Notes: generated by a model from the letters alone, not told the origin. A DNA stretch of 16,595 bases from JAAYKT01 sp964408955 (GCA_964408955.1 CAYPBK010000051.1:1-16595); one strand, 5' to 3'; counted from the first letter of the stretch, positions 6,396 through 15,061 are shown. Translations and numbers: made by a program.

Positions 6396-7610
6396 ATGGA
6401 AAAAGCCAGGATTTTTACGGTATCAGAAGTAAATATGTATATAAAGCAAATTTTTGATAAGGATTTATTTTTATCTTACATATATGTCAAAGGTGAAATC
6501 TCTAACCTTAAAATTCACTCCTCCGGTCATGCATATTTTACTCTAAAGGATAATGCGTCAAGAATAAAATGTGTTATGTTTAGAAGCAGTCTATCCAAAA
6601 TCAAATTTAAACCTGAAGAAGGTCTTAAAGTCGTTGTAAAGGGATACTTTTCTATTTATGAGAGAGACGGACAGTATCAATTATATGCTGACAGCTTGAT
6701 TTTAGAGGGCACGGGTGAGCTATTCAAGGCTTATGAGCAGTTGAAAGAACGGTTGGAGAAGGAAGGACTTTTTGACGACAAGCTAAAGAAACCATTACCC
6801 TTTTATCCGAAAAGAATTGCGGTGATAACATCGCCTACGGGTGCGGCAGTGAGGGATATTGTTTCCATTGTACGCAGACGCAATCCCAATGTTAATGTTT
6901 TAATATATCCTGTTCTTGTCCAGGGGGTTAAAGCACCGGCAGAAATAGCCGAAGGCTTAAATTATATTAATAGCCTTGGCGGTTTTGATGTAATTATCAT
7001 GGGAAGAGGCGGAGGCTCAATTGAAGAGCTATGGGCTTTTAATGAGGAAATAGTCGCCAGGGCGATTTTTAATTCTAAAATACCTGTTGTATCTGCTGTA
7101 GGTCACGAAACAGATTTTACTATTTCTGATTTTACTGCTGATGTAAGAGCCGCAACACCTTCCGCTGCAGCTGAACTAGTTGTGCCTGAGAAGCAGCTTT
7201 TGGAATCTCAGCTACAAAAGGTTAATAGCCAATTAAATATTAATATATTGTCTTATATTAAAACTAAAAAAATGGAATTAGATAGAATCATCAATAGCTA
7301 TTCTTTCAGGAGTGTTGAAACCCAAATTATCAATTTAGCACAGGCTTTAGAATCCTTAAAGGACGGCTTAACAAATAGCATGAAAGCCTATCTTAAGCAA
7401 AATGAAGTAAAGTTAAAACAGTATATAGAAAAGCTTAACATTTTAAACCCCGCTTCCTATTTAATGCGAGGTTATTCCTATGTAAAAAAAGAAAAGGATA
7501 TGTCTTTAATAACATCCGTCAAGCAAGCTAAAATAGGAGAAGAGGTTAGAATATTTTTTAAAGACGGCAATGTATTGACTTCAATTAAATCAAAATATGA
7601 AGGTGATTAA
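6396..7610 (+). CDS. xseA: Exodeoxyribonuclease VII large subunit
   Basis: Catalytic subunit of the cytoplasmic nuclease that degrades single-stranded DNA from both ends into short oligonucleotides, acting with XseB. It has 404 residues. An N-terminal OB-fold domain (FTVSEVNMYIKQIF..., GEISNLKIHSSGHAYFTLKD) spans about residues 5-100. The nuclease domain begins near 130 and holds SPTGAAVRDI, IIMGRGGGSIEELWAFNEE and PVVSAVGHETDFTISDFTAD. A helical region near 265-350 is the expected XseB-binding part, and NPASYLMRGYSYV lies near the C-terminus. ATG 6396 is preferred over ATG 6393, because AGGAGG (6385-6390) would be only two bases from the latter. The stop directly abuts the xseB start. Confidence 0.97.
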   Translation: MEKARIFTVSEVNMYIKQIFDKDLFLSYIYVKGEISNLKIHSSGHAYFTLKDNASRIKCVMFRSSLSKIKFKPEEGLKVVVKGYFSIYERDGQYQLYADSLILEGTGELFKAYEQLKERLEKEGLFDDKLKKPLPFYPKRIAVITSPTGAAVRDIVSIVRRRNPNVNVLIYPVLVQGVKAPAEIAEGLNYINSLGGFDVIIMGRGGGSIEELWAFNEEIVARAIFNSKIPVVSAVGHETDFTISDFTADVRAATPSAAAELVVPEKQLLESQLQKVNSQLNINILSYIKTKKMELDRIINSYSFRSVETQIINLAQALESLKDGLTNSMKAYLKQNEVKLKQYIEKLNILNPASYLMRGYSYVKKEKDMSLITSVKQAKIGEEVRIFFKDGNVLTSIKSKYEGD

Positions 7611-7844
7611 ATGAAAAATAATTTAAGCTTTGAAAAAGCGATGGAAAAACTGGAGGGCATAGTTGATAGCTTGGAAAAAGGCGATTTGACTCTGGAGGGC
7701 TCTTTAAAAGCTTATGAAGAAGGTGTCCTGCTATCCAGGCATTGCAGCAAAATACTCGAAGAAGCTGAAGGCAAAGTAGCTATGATAGTGAAGGATGAAG
7801 AAGAATATAAAGAAATTGATTTTTTAAACGAACTAAAGGATTGA
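7611..7844 (+). CDS. xseB: Exodeoxyribonuclease VII small subunit
   Basis: Small helical subunit that binds XseA in several copies to form active exonuclease VII. The 77-residue product is of normal length and shows the family pattern: SFEKAMEKLEGIVDSLEKGD, LTLEGSLKAYEEGVLLSRHC, and LEEAEGKVAMIV. ATG 7611 follows the xseA stop with no gap, and AAGGTGA inside the end of xseA is the SD sequence, so the two are probably made in a linked ratio. The 3' end is two bases from the ispA start. Confidence 0.96.
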   Translation: MKNNLSFEKAMEKLEGIVDSLEKGDLTLEGSLKAYEEGVLLSRHCSKILEEAEGKVAMIVKDEEEYKEIDFLNELKD

Positions 7845-7846
7845 AA

Positions 7847-8728
7847 ATGGATTTTTTGAATTATTATAACAGCAAAAAGAACTTAATAGATAAGTTGTTA
7901 AAAGAGCTTTTTATGGCAGAGGGTGACGCTCCTGTCATTTACGAAGCTATGGCTTATAGTGTTCTTGCAGGCGGCAAAAGATTAAGACCTGTTTTGTCTA
8001 TTATGTCCTGTGAGCTCTTTGACGGTGAATTAGCTGAAGTATTACCATTCTCATGTGCTCTGGAGCTTATTCATACTTACTCCTTAATCCATGATGATTT
8101 GCCTGCTATGGATAATGACGATTTCAGAAGAGGAAAGCTAACGAATCATAAAGTCTTTGGTGACGGCTTTGCCGTTTTAGCCGGTGATGCCCTTTTAAAC
8201 AAGGCTTACGAGATTTTATTGGATAATATTTTTAATAGTAATAAGAAAGAATATAAAAAAGCTGCTTTAATAATTTCCAAAGCTGCCGGTACAATGGGAA
8301 TGATAGGTGGTCAAGCAATGGATTTGTTTTATGAGAAAAAAGACATTTCCATTGATAATTTATACTTACTCCATGACAGAAAAACCGGCGCATTAATAAA
8401 AGCTTCCCTGGAAGCAGGTGCAGTAATAGCTTGTGCCGATCAAAAGGATTTGGAGATAATAAGTAAGCTTGGATTCTACCTGGGCAGAGCTTTTCAAATC
8501 ACTGATGATATATTGGACGTTAAAGGCGATACGAAGAAACTTGGCAAAACTATAGGTAAGGATTACAAGTCTAATAAGATGACTTTTGTAAGGTTATTTG
8601 GATTGGAAAAGTCAGAGGAATTAGCAAAGGATATGATAAAAAAAGCAAAGGATTTATTATTAGCATACGGCGACAAAGGAAAGTATTTAACAGAGCTGGC
8701 AGATTATATTGTAGAGAGAGATTATTAA
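7847..8728 (+). CDS. ispA: Farnesyl diphosphate synthase (polyprenyl synthetase family)
   Basis: Cytoplasmic prenyltransferase that condenses DMAPP/GPP with IPP to make farnesyl diphosphate, the precursor of undecaprenyl phosphate and other isoprenoids. The 293-residue product has the first Asp-rich motif DDLPAMD (about residues 83-89), with four residues between the Asp pairs as in bacterial type II FPP synthases, and the second motif DDILD (about 220-224). An aromatic Tyr five residues before the first motif fits a short-chain product. GGKRLRP (about 42-48) is the substrate-binding loop. ATG 7847 is chosen over TTG 7841 because AAAGGA (7835-7840) is 6 bases away. It belongs with dxs nearby. 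GPP or GGPP synthase activity cannot be excluded. Confidence 0.95.
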   Translation: MDFLNYYNSKKNLIDKLLKELFMAEGDAPVIYEAMAYSVLAGGKRLRPVLSIMSCELFDGELAEVLPFSCALELIHTYSLIHDDLPAMDNDDFRRGKLTNHKVFGDGFAVLAGDALLNKAYEILLDNIFNSNKKEYKKAALIISKAAGTMGMIGGQAMDLFYEKKDISIDNLYLLHDRKTGALIKASLEAGAVIACADQKDLEIISKLGFYLGRAFQITDDILDVKGDTKKLGKTIGKDYKSNKMTFVRLFGLEKSEELAKDMIKKAKDLLLAYGDKGKYLTELADYIVERDY

Positions 8729-8743
8729 GCTAGGAGGGTTATA

Positions 8744-9187
8744 GTGGGTTTTTATTCGAGGATTATGCAAAACAGGGTATTATTATCTTGTTTGGCTGCG
8801 TGGTTTTTAGCACAGACAATTAAAATAGTTTTGACATTGTATAAGGATAAAAAGCTTGATTTAACTCGTTTTGTCGGCTCGGGAGGTATGCCCAGCTCAC
8901 ATACGGCTTTTGTTATGTCTTTAGCTACTTCTGTAGGCAAAACTAACGGTTGGGAATCACCAAGCTTCGCTATTTCAATCGTTTTGGCTTTTGTCGTCAT
9001 GTATGACGCTGCAGGGGTCAGGAGGGCTGCGGGTAACCAGGCGAAAATATTAAATTTAATTATTGACGATTTGACCCAGCATAGACCTCTTGGGGAAGAA
9101 AAGCTTAAGGAGTTATTGGGACATACACCTAAAGAGGTTTTAGCAGGAGCATTATTAGGTATAGTTATTGCAAATATTCTTACTTGA
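8744..9187 (+). CDS. Divergent PAP2 family membrane protein (DUF212, YuiD-like)
   Basis: Predicted membrane protein of the divergent PAP2 (acid phosphatase/vanadium-dependent haloperoxidase related) family, 147 residues, the usual length. PAP2-like motifs are visible: GGMPSSH at residues 47-53, YDAAGVRRAAG from 87, and HTPKEVLAG from 127. Hydrophobic segments lie near 12-31, 54-66, 74-89 and 130-147. The physiological substrate is not established. Its place between farnesyl diphosphate synthase and dxs suggests an isoprenoid diphosphate or lipid phosphate, but this is inference. The start is GTG 8744 with AGGAGGG five bases upstream. The dxs start follows 13 bases after its stop. Confidence 0.92.
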   Translation: MGFYSRIMQNRVLLSCLAAWFLAQTIKIVLTLYKDKKLDLTRFVGSGGMPSSHTAFVMSLATSVGKTNGWESPSFAISIVLAFVVMYDAAGVRRAAGNQAKILNLIIDDLTQHRPLGEEKLKELLGHTPKEVLAGALLGIVIANILT

Positions 9188-9200
9188 AGGCGGTTTTATT

Positions 9201-11087
9201 ATGTATAAAATACTGAATAATATCAATTCACCTATAGATTTAAAAGGTTTAAACTATAATGATTTAGATACTCTAAGTGATGAATTAAAAGATTACATTA
9301 TTGAAACTTTATCCAACAATGGCGGACATTTAGCATCGAATCTAGGCGCCGTTGATTTAACTATTGCATTGCACCGTGTATTTAACTCTCCCACAGATAA
9401 AATAATCTGGGATGTGGGGCATCAATGCTATGCCCATAAAATAATCACGGGACGGAGGGAAGACTTCAAAACCATAAGACAATATGGTGGTATAAGCGGT
9501 TTTCCTAAAAGAACGGAAAGTGAACATGATGCTTTTAATACAGGACATAGCAGTACATCAATCTCTGCTGCTTTAGGCTTAGCTAAAGTTAGAGATTTTA
9601 ATAAAGATGATTACCACATAATTGCGGTGATTGGCGACGGCTCTTTAGGCGGTGGTATGGCACTGGAAGCATTGAATAATGCCGCAGGATTAAAAACTAA
9701 TTTGATAGTGATTTTAAATGATAATAAAATGTCCATTTCTAAAAATGTCGGCGGCCTTAGCAATTATTTAGCCAGACTCCGAACAGGTAAGATTTATTTC
9801 AAGATTAAAAGGAATCTGGAACTACTCTTGAATAAAATTCCTGTAATAGGCAAGCCATTATATAAAATGGCACTAAAGTCAAGAGATTGGTTAAAGTACC
9901 TCCTGGTAAAAGGTATTATGTTTGAAGAGCTTGGCTTTAAATATTTAGGACCAATAGACGGACATAATATAAAATCAATGGAGAAAATAATTGAGAATGC
10001 GAAGTCATATAAAAAGCATCCTGTTATCATTCATGTTGTTACAAAGAAAGGCAACGGTTATCATGCGGCGGAAGAAAAGCCGGATGAGTACCACGGTATC
10101 GGTCCATTTTTTATAAATACGGGAAAGGAAATGACTAAAGGTTCAGGTAAATCATATTCCTCTGTATTTGGCAGCAAGATTGCCGATTTAGCGAAAAGCA
10201 ATGATAAGATTCTTGCTGTTACTGCAGCAATGACTGATGGAACAGGCTTAAAAGCATTTGCCGAGCAATATAAAAATAGATTTTTTGATGTGGGAATAGC
10301 AGAGCAACATGCGGTCACTTTTTGCGCCGGCTTGGCTGCAGGAGGTTATAGACCTGTTTTTGCTGTTTATTCAACATTTTTACAAAGAGCGTATGATCAG
10401 CTTTTACATGATGTATGTCTGCAAAATCTGCCTGTGACTTTTGCCGTAGACAGAGCCGGTATTGTTGGAAGTGACGGTGAAACACACCAGGGCATTTTTG
10501 ATATATCCTATCTTAGAAGTATGCCTAACATGGTTATAATGAGTCCCAAATCAGGGATAGAGCTTGAAAACATGTTGGAATTTGCTTTTACTTTGAATTC
10601 ACCTATAGCGATACGCTATCCGCGAGGAGAAGCTGCGGAGTTTTCAGTGGAGGAAAAACCAATAAGCTTTGGCAAAGGCGAAGTATTAATACCAGGCAAA
10701 GACGCAATCATTATTGCGGAGGGCTCTATGGTTAATACTGCTGTTGATATCTATAATAAGCTGCACCTTGAAAGCCTGGAGCTTATTGTGGTTAATGCCA
10801 GGTTTATTAAACCTCTGGATGAGGAGCTATTGGATTATTTATATGAATTAAAGCTGCCCTTTTACACTATAGAGGATAATGTTTTTAACGGCGGTTTTGG
10901 CAGCTCTGTATTAGAATATTATTCTTCAAAGGGTAAATCACCCGCTATGAGAATATTTGCCCATGACAATGGTATATTGATTCATGGTGATAAGAAAAAG
11001 CTTTTGGAGCTGACAAAGCTGGATAGTGATACTATAGCTAAGGAGATTCATAGAGATATAGTTGAGGGTAACAATGGAAGGGAATAA
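9201..11087 (+). CDS. dxs: 1-deoxy-D-xylulose-5-phosphate synthase
   Basis: First enzyme of the MEP isoprenoid pathway. It is a thiamine diphosphate enzyme that joins pyruvate and glyceraldehyde 3-phosphate; DXP also feeds thiamine and pyridoxal synthesis. The 628-residue product is normal for the family. The ThDP-binding motif begins GDGSLGGG at 145-152 and ends with the Mg-binding Asn at about 173. GHQCYAHK and DAFNTGHSSTS are typical N-terminal motifs. Glu368 in VGIAEQHAVTF is the ThDP-activating Glu, and DRAGIVGSDGETHQG spans 417-431. ATG 9201 is chosen with GAAGGCGG upstream; an in-frame TTG at 9168 lies inside the preceding gene and lacks an SD sequence. It overlaps tlyA by 14 bases. 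Confidence 0.97.
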   Translation: MYKILNNINSPIDLKGLNYNDLDTLSDELKDYIIETLSNNGGHLASNLGAVDLTIALHRVFNSPTDKIIWDVGHQCYAHKIITGRREDFKTIRQYGGISGFPKRTESEHDAFNTGHSSTSISAALGLAKVRDFNKDDYHIIAVIGDGSLGGGMALEALNNAAGLKTNLIVILNDNKMSISKNVGGLSNYLARLRTGKIYFKIKRNLELLLNKIPVIGKPLYKMALKSRDWLKYLLVKGIMFEELGFKYLGPIDGHNIKSMEKIIENAKSYKKHPVIIHVVTKKGNGYHAAEEKPDEYHGIGPFFINTGKEMTKGSGKSYSSVFGSKIADLAKSNDKILAVTAAMTDGTGLKAFAEQYKNRFFDVGIAEQHAVTFCAGLAAGGYRPVFAVYSTFLQRAYDQLLHDVCLQNLPVTFAVDRAGIVGSDGETHQGIFDISYLRSMPNMVIMSPKSGIELENMLEFAFTLNSPIAIRYPRGEAAEFSVEEKPISFGKGEVLIPGKDAIIIAEGSMVNTAVDIYNKLHLESLELIVVNARFIKPLDEELLDYLYELKLPFYTIEDNVFNGGFGSSVLEYYSSKGKSPAMRIFAHDNGILIHGDKKKLLELTKLDSDTIAKEIHRDIVEGNNGRE

Positions 11088-11904
11088 AAACAGATTAGAT
11101 GTTTTGATTTATGAAAGAGGACTTGTTGATAGCAGGGAAAAAGCTAAATCCCTTATAATGGCCGGTATAGTGTTTGTTGACGGCTTTGCTATTGATAAGC
11201 CGGGTACTAAGGTTTCCGATAAATCAAATATTGAAATAAAAGGCAGCAAATTGGAATATGTGAGCAGAGGCGGGCTTAAGCTTGCAAAAGCTATTAAGTA
11301 TTTCAATATTGATGTTAGCGGCAAAATTGCACTTGATGTGGGCTCCTCAACAGGCGGCTTTACAGATTGCCTATTAAAAAACGGTGCATCAAAGGTATAT
11401 TCTATAGATGTGGGCTACGGACAACTGGCATGGGAATTGAGAAATGACAGCAGGGTAATTGTAATGGAAAGAACCAATATAAGGTATGTGACACCGGATA
11501 TGCTTCCTGCCAGGGCTGACTTTGCCTCTATAGATGTTTCGTTTATATCCTTAGCCAAGGTAATGCCTTCAGTAATAAAATTATTATCTGATAACGGAGA
11601 AATTATTTGTCTTATAAAGCCCCAATTTGAAGCAGGAAGAGAAAAAGTAGGGAAAAAAGGGGTTGTAAGGGACCCTAATACTCATAAAGAGGTTATAATG
11701 TCCTTATGGAATTACTTTGAAGATAGCTGCGGTTTAACAATCAAAGGCTTAACCTACTCGCCGGTAAAAGGACCGGAAGGAAATATCGAATATTTAATTT
11801 CTTTATATAATAAAGATGATAAGGTAGCAGATAATCCAACGATGGATTTAGTAAGCAAAGTAGTTGAAGAAGCTCATATTCATTTAATAGATAAAAAAGT
11901 TTAA
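11074..11904 (+). CDS. tlyA: TlyA family rRNA (cytidine-2'-O)-methyltransferase
   Basis: S-adenosylmethionine-dependent RNA methylase. Characterised TlyA proteins 2'-O-methylate cytidines of 16S and/or 23S rRNA and affect capreomycin sensitivity; the Bacillus homologue is YqxC. The 276-residue product has an N-terminal S4 RNA-binding domain (RLDVLIYERGLVDSREKAKS..., about residues 5-65). An FtsJ-like domain follows with SAM motif DVGSSTGGFTD (88-98), ASIDVSFISL and CLIKPQFEAGREKVG carrying likely catalytic Asp and Lys. The start is ATG 11074 with GAGGG five bases upstream, inside the dxs end; an upstream TTG at 11062 is poorly placed. Hemolysin names used in older annotation are misleading. 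Confidence 0.95.
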   Translation: MEGNKNRLDVLIYERGLVDSREKAKSLIMAGIVFVDGFAIDKPGTKVSDKSNIEIKGSKLEYVSRGGLKLAKAIKYFNIDVSGKIALDVGSSTGGFTDCLLKNGASKVYSIDVGYGQLAWELRNDSRVIVMERTNIRYVTPDMLPARADFASIDVSFISLAKVMPSVIKLLSDNGEIICLIKPQFEAGREKVGKKGVVRDPNTHKEVIMSLWNYFEDSCGLTIKGLTYSPVKGPEGNIEYLISLYNKDDKVADNPTMDLVSKVVEEAHIHLIDKKV

Positions 11905-11918
11905 AATATATGGATAAG

Positions 11919-11947
11919 TTTACATGAATATTGTAAAATTATAACAT
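11919..11947 (+). promoter_or_regulatory. Candidate promoter for nadK-argR-recN
   Basis: TTTACA (11919-11924) is five of six to the -35 consensus. Two overlapping -10 choices exist: TAACAT (11942-11947) at 17 bases and TATAAC (11940-11945) at 15. They lie in the 87-base gap between tlyA and nadK, the largest gap in this block. A weak inverted repeat (TATAACA near 11940 with TGTTATG near 11962) overlaps the -10. The assignment is by eye. Confidence 0.4.
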
Positions 11948-11991
11948 GAAGATAAAAATTTTGTTATGACAATGTTGGGCGGTGTTTGATA

Positions 11992-12864
11992 TTGAATAAG
12001 GTTGGCATTATACCGAATATGGAAAAGGACGTAAACTTAGAATTAACAAAAAAAATTACTGATTGGTTATTAGAAAGAAATATTTCTGTTTTATTAAATA
12101 AAGGAATTGCGCTGAAGCTTAATAAGCCTGAGCTGGGTTGTAAAAGTGAAGAGATTTATTCCGGCTCTGACGCTATTATAGTCCTTGGCGGTGACGGTAC
12201 CTTGCTTAATGTTGCAAGGCATTCAGCACCATATGATGCGTCTCTTTTTGGAATCAATCTGGGACATTTGGGGTTTTTAACAGAGGTTGAAGCCGATGAT
12301 ATTTATTCTGCATTGGAATGCCTGATATCAAAGGATTATGAAATAGAGAAAAGAATGATGCTGGTAGCTACCGTTGAGAAGGACGGTATCGAATTAGAGA
12401 AATCCATCGCGCTAAATGATGTAGGGATTACTAAAGGACCTTTTTCCAGAATTATCAGTTTGGGTATTTATGTAAATGATAATTTCGTTGATTTGTATTC
12501 CGCTGACGGGATAATAATATCAAGCCCTACAGGCTCTACTGCATATTCTCTTTCCGCCGGGGGACCTATTGTCAGCCCGGATTTGGAGGTTTTGATAATA
12601 ACGCCGATTTGCCCGCATATACTTCATTCCAGATCAATAGTTATATCGAATAATGATGTTGTTAAAATTGAGGTATGTCTTAATAATACTGAGGTGATGC
12701 TTACATTGGACGGACAGCAAGGGTATAAGGTTAAATCAGGAGATATTGTTACTGTAAGACAATCTAAATATTATACCAATTTAATAAAGCTAAAAAACAG
12801 AGGTTTCTTTCAAGTTTTAAGACAGAAAATGTCTGAAAGGTGGAGCTTTAACAGAAATAATTAA
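11992..12864 (+). CDS. nadK: NAD kinase
   Basis: Cytoplasmic enzyme that phosphorylates NAD to NADP using ATP or polyphosphate, and the only known route to NADP in most bacteria. The 290-residue product carries the catalytic GGDGT at 66-70, Asn-Asp at 142-143 in ALNDVGI, and the NAD-binding loop PTGSTAYSLSAGGP from 179. PICPHILHSRSIV lies further on. The start is TTG 11992, giving MNKVGIIPN, a typical family N-terminus, with GGGCGGTG seven bases upstream. An in-frame TTG at 11986 is only a base or two from that SD sequence. It is followed after 15 bases by argR, so the pair is likely co-transcribed. Confidence 0.96.
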   Translation: MNKVGIIPNMEKDVNLELTKKITDWLLERNISVLLNKGIALKLNKPELGCKSEEIYSGSDAIIVLGGDGTLLNVARHSAPYDASLFGINLGHLGFLTEVEADDIYSALECLISKDYEIEKRMMLVATVEKDGIELEKSIALNDVGITKGPFSRIISLGIYVNDNFVDLYSADGIIISSPTGSTAYSLSAGGPIVSPDLEVLIITPICPHILHSRSIVISNNDVVKIEVCLNNTEVMLTLDGQQGYKVKSGDIVTVRQSKYYTNLIKLKNRGFFQVLRQKMSERWSFNRNN

Positions 12865-12879
12865 AATGGAGGGGTTCTA

Positions 12880-13329
12880 ATGAAAATTTCCCGGCATTCT
12901 AAAATACTTGAGATTATTGAGAATAATCAAATCGAGACTCAAGAAGAATTGGCGGAGCAGTTAAAAGAAAGCGGAATTAATGTAACCCAGGCCACTGTTT
13001 CTCGAGATATAAAAGAATTGAGGTTAATCAAAGTTTTGTCCGATGACGGAAACTATAAATATGCTGCCATGAAGGAACAAAACACCATGTTGACGGAAAG
13101 ACTGTTTAAAACCTTCGCAGAAACAGTAATGAGTGTCGATCATTCAGGTAATATCATCGTTGTGAAGACTTTTTCGGGAGCAGCCCATGCCGCCGGTGAA
13201 GCCATTGATGCTTTTGACATAAAAGACATTATCGGCTCTGTGGCTGGAGATAATACAATTTTCATTTTGGTTAGACATATAGAAAATGTTCCTATAATCA
13301 TGGAGAAATTTAAAAAATTAATGAAATAG
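12880..13329 (+). CDS. argR: Arginine repressor ArgR
   Basis: Hexameric DNA-binding regulator of arginine synthesis and breakdown (AhrC in Bacillus), with arginine as co-repressor. The 149-residue product is the usual size. The N-terminal winged helix (residues 1-60) has TQEELAEQL and TQATVSRDIKEL, the recognition helix, at 36-47. The C-terminal domain contains GAAHAAGEAID and the arginine-binding loop GSVAGDNTIFIL. The usual Asp-Asp of the loop is Asp124-Asn125 here; this occurs in some clostridial ArgR proteins as I recall, so it need not mean loss of arginine sensing. ATG 12880 has AATGGAGGGG upstream. It lies between nadK and recN, as in many Firmicutes. I saw no good ARG box in front of nadK or argR. 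Confidence 0.96.
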   Translation: MKISRHSKILEIIENNQIETQEELAEQLKESGINVTQATVSRDIKELRLIKVLSDDGNYKYAAMKEQNTMLTERLFKTFAETVMSVDHSGNIIVVKTFSGAAHAAGEAIDAFDIKDIIGSVAGDNTIFILVRHIENVPIIMEKFKKLMK

Positions 13330-13338
13330 GTGAATTCA

Positions 13339-15036
13339 ATGCTTCTTGAGCTATATTTAAAAAATTATATAATTTTTGAAAGTGAAAGGGTAGAATTTTC
13401 AAAAGGGTTGAATGTTATTACCGGTGAAACAGGCTCAGGAAAATCTATAATTATAGATGCTATTGAAATACTTTGCGGGGGAAGATTTATAAAAGATGAC
13501 ATTAAGTCAGGCTCAGATAAAGCTTTCATTGAAGGAATATTTGAAATCAATGATAGCGAAGAATTGGATGAAATGATGGATAGCTATGGGATTACGAAGG
13601 AAAAGGATAATATATTATTAATCCAAAGAGAAGTAAGCTCAAACGGTAGATCTTTATCACGCATTAATGGACAAACAGTTACGCTAAGCGCATTAAAAAA
13701 AATCACACAGAGCATTATTGATATAGTGGCCCAAAATGAGCATCAACTATTATTTGATGCTTCTTATCATATACAAATTATAGATAGCTTCGATTCAAAA
13801 GAAGTATCTATTTTAAAGGACGGGCTTGAAGTTATTACCGATGAGCTTAAAAGTGCAACAACCACTCTGGATAACCTATATGGTACCGGTGAAGAAAGAG
13901 AAAGAAAATTAGATTTATTAAAATATCAAATAAATGAGATAGAAAGTGCAAACCTTAAAATAGATGAACCGGAGAAACTAAAAACAAGAAAGGCAAAGCT
14001 GATAAACGCGGAGAAGCTATATAATGCGATTTCCGGTATTTACGAGATACTATACAGTGAACAGGATTTTAATAAATCTGTTCTTGATAATTTAAGTAAT
14101 TGTGTAAATGAATTAAATGACGTTGCTGCTATAGACCCAGAGCTAAAAGAATATAAAGATGTAGTCGAAAACAGCTTATATCAATTAGATGATATTAAAG
14201 GCTCTTTAAGGCTATACAGAGATAATATTGAATTTAACAGTTCAGAGATAGATGCTTTGGAAGAAAGACTGTCAGTAATAGATAAGCTGTCAAAGAAATA
14301 CGGAAACACAATAGAAAAAATCATTGCTTTTGCGAAGGACGCTCAAAATGAATACACGAAGCTCAATAATAGCGGCGAAGAAATAAGCAAGCTGGAAGAA
14401 AAGATATTGGATTTAAAAAAGAGCTACAGTATTAAAGCCAAATCCTTATCAAATATTAGAAACAGCATATCAAAAAGAATAGAAAAAAAAGTCGAAACAG
14501 AGCTCAATGCTTTAAATATGGAAGGGGCACGTTTTTTAGTTAAAAATGAAATAAAGGATGATTTTTTTAATAAAAATGGTAATGACAATATTGAATTTTT
14601 ACTGGCAGCAAACCCCGGAGAACAAGAAAGAGCTTTGGCTAAAGTTGCTTCCGGAGGAGAAGTTTCAAGAATAATGCTAGCGTTAAAAACTGTGCTAATA
14701 GAGGTTGAAAATGTGAATTGTATTGTTTTTGATGAGATAGATGCGGGTATAGGCGGAGTGACGGCAAATATGGTTGCCAAAAAGCTAAAGCGCATATCAG
14801 AATCCAAACAGACTTTATGCATAACTCATTTAGCACAAATTGCATCAGTAGGTGATAATCATATACATGTATGTAAGTATATCGAAAAAAACAAAACCTA
14901 TGGCAAAATAAAGCAAATAACACATGAAGAACGGATTAAGGAGCTGGCAAAATTAATAGACGGCGGAAAAGCCAGTGAGCTGTCAATTGATTTGGCAAAA
15001 GAATTATTAAATAATAATTTAAAAGCAAACTCATAA
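13339..15036 (+). CDS. recN: DNA repair protein RecN
   Basis: SMC-like ATPase that acts early at double-strand breaks, holding DNA ends for recombination. The 565-residue product is full length. It has Walker A GETGSGKS at 29-36, a long coiled-coil middle (about residues 150-370, Glu/Lys/Leu-rich), the ABC signature ASGGEVSRIML near 437-447, and Walker B CIVFDEIDAGIGG near 461-473 with the catalytic Glu. An H-loop His follows in CITHLAQIAS. The normally conserved DIHGQHEHQ segment reads DIVAQNEHQ here (about 128-136). ATG 13339 is preferred over GTG 13330, because TAGGTGA (13327-13333) lies five bases away and MLLELYLKN fits the family. It is the last gene before a terminator. Confidence 0.96.
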   Translation: MLLELYLKNYIIFESERVEFSKGLNVITGETGSGKSIIIDAIEILCGGRFIKDDIKSGSDKAFIEGIFEINDSEELDEMMDSYGITKEKDNILLIQREVSSNGRSLSRINGQTVTLSALKKITQSIIDIVAQNEHQLLFDASYHIQIIDSFDSKEVSILKDGLEVITDELKSATTTLDNLYGTGEERERKLDLLKYQINEIESANLKIDEPEKLKTRKAKLINAEKLYNAISGIYEILYSEQDFNKSVLDNLSNCVNELNDVAAIDPELKEYKDVVENSLYQLDDIKGSLRLYRDNIEFNSSEIDALEERLSVIDKLSKKYGNTIEKIIAFAKDAQNEYTKLNNSGEEISKLEEKILDLKKSYSIKAKSLSNIRNSISKRIEKKVETELNALNMEGARFLVKNEIKDDFFNKNGNDNIEFLLAANPGEQERALAKVASGGEVSRIMLALKTVLIEVENVNCIVFDEIDAGIGGVTANMVAKKLKRISESKQTLCITHLAQIASVGDNHIHVCKYIEKNKTYGKIKQITHEERIKELAKLIDGGKASELSIDLAKELLNNNLKANS

Positions 15037-15061
15037 AGCTTTTATTATGATTTTTAGAGAA

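Noticed and set aside
9168..9200. Upstream TTG start for dxs giving an 11-residue extension
   Set aside because: It lies inside the preceding gene, has no SD sequence and adds residues not seen in the family; ATG 9201 is better supported.
11921..11940. Possible ARG box upstream of nadK-argR
   Set aside because: Only the half CATGAAT fits; the second half lacks the ATTCA element, so I do not call an ArgR operator.
14424..14923. Two long minus-strand frames opposite the recN 3' part
   Set aside because: The composition mirrors the recN coding strand and there is no promoter or SD sequence. RecN motifs are intact across the same bases.
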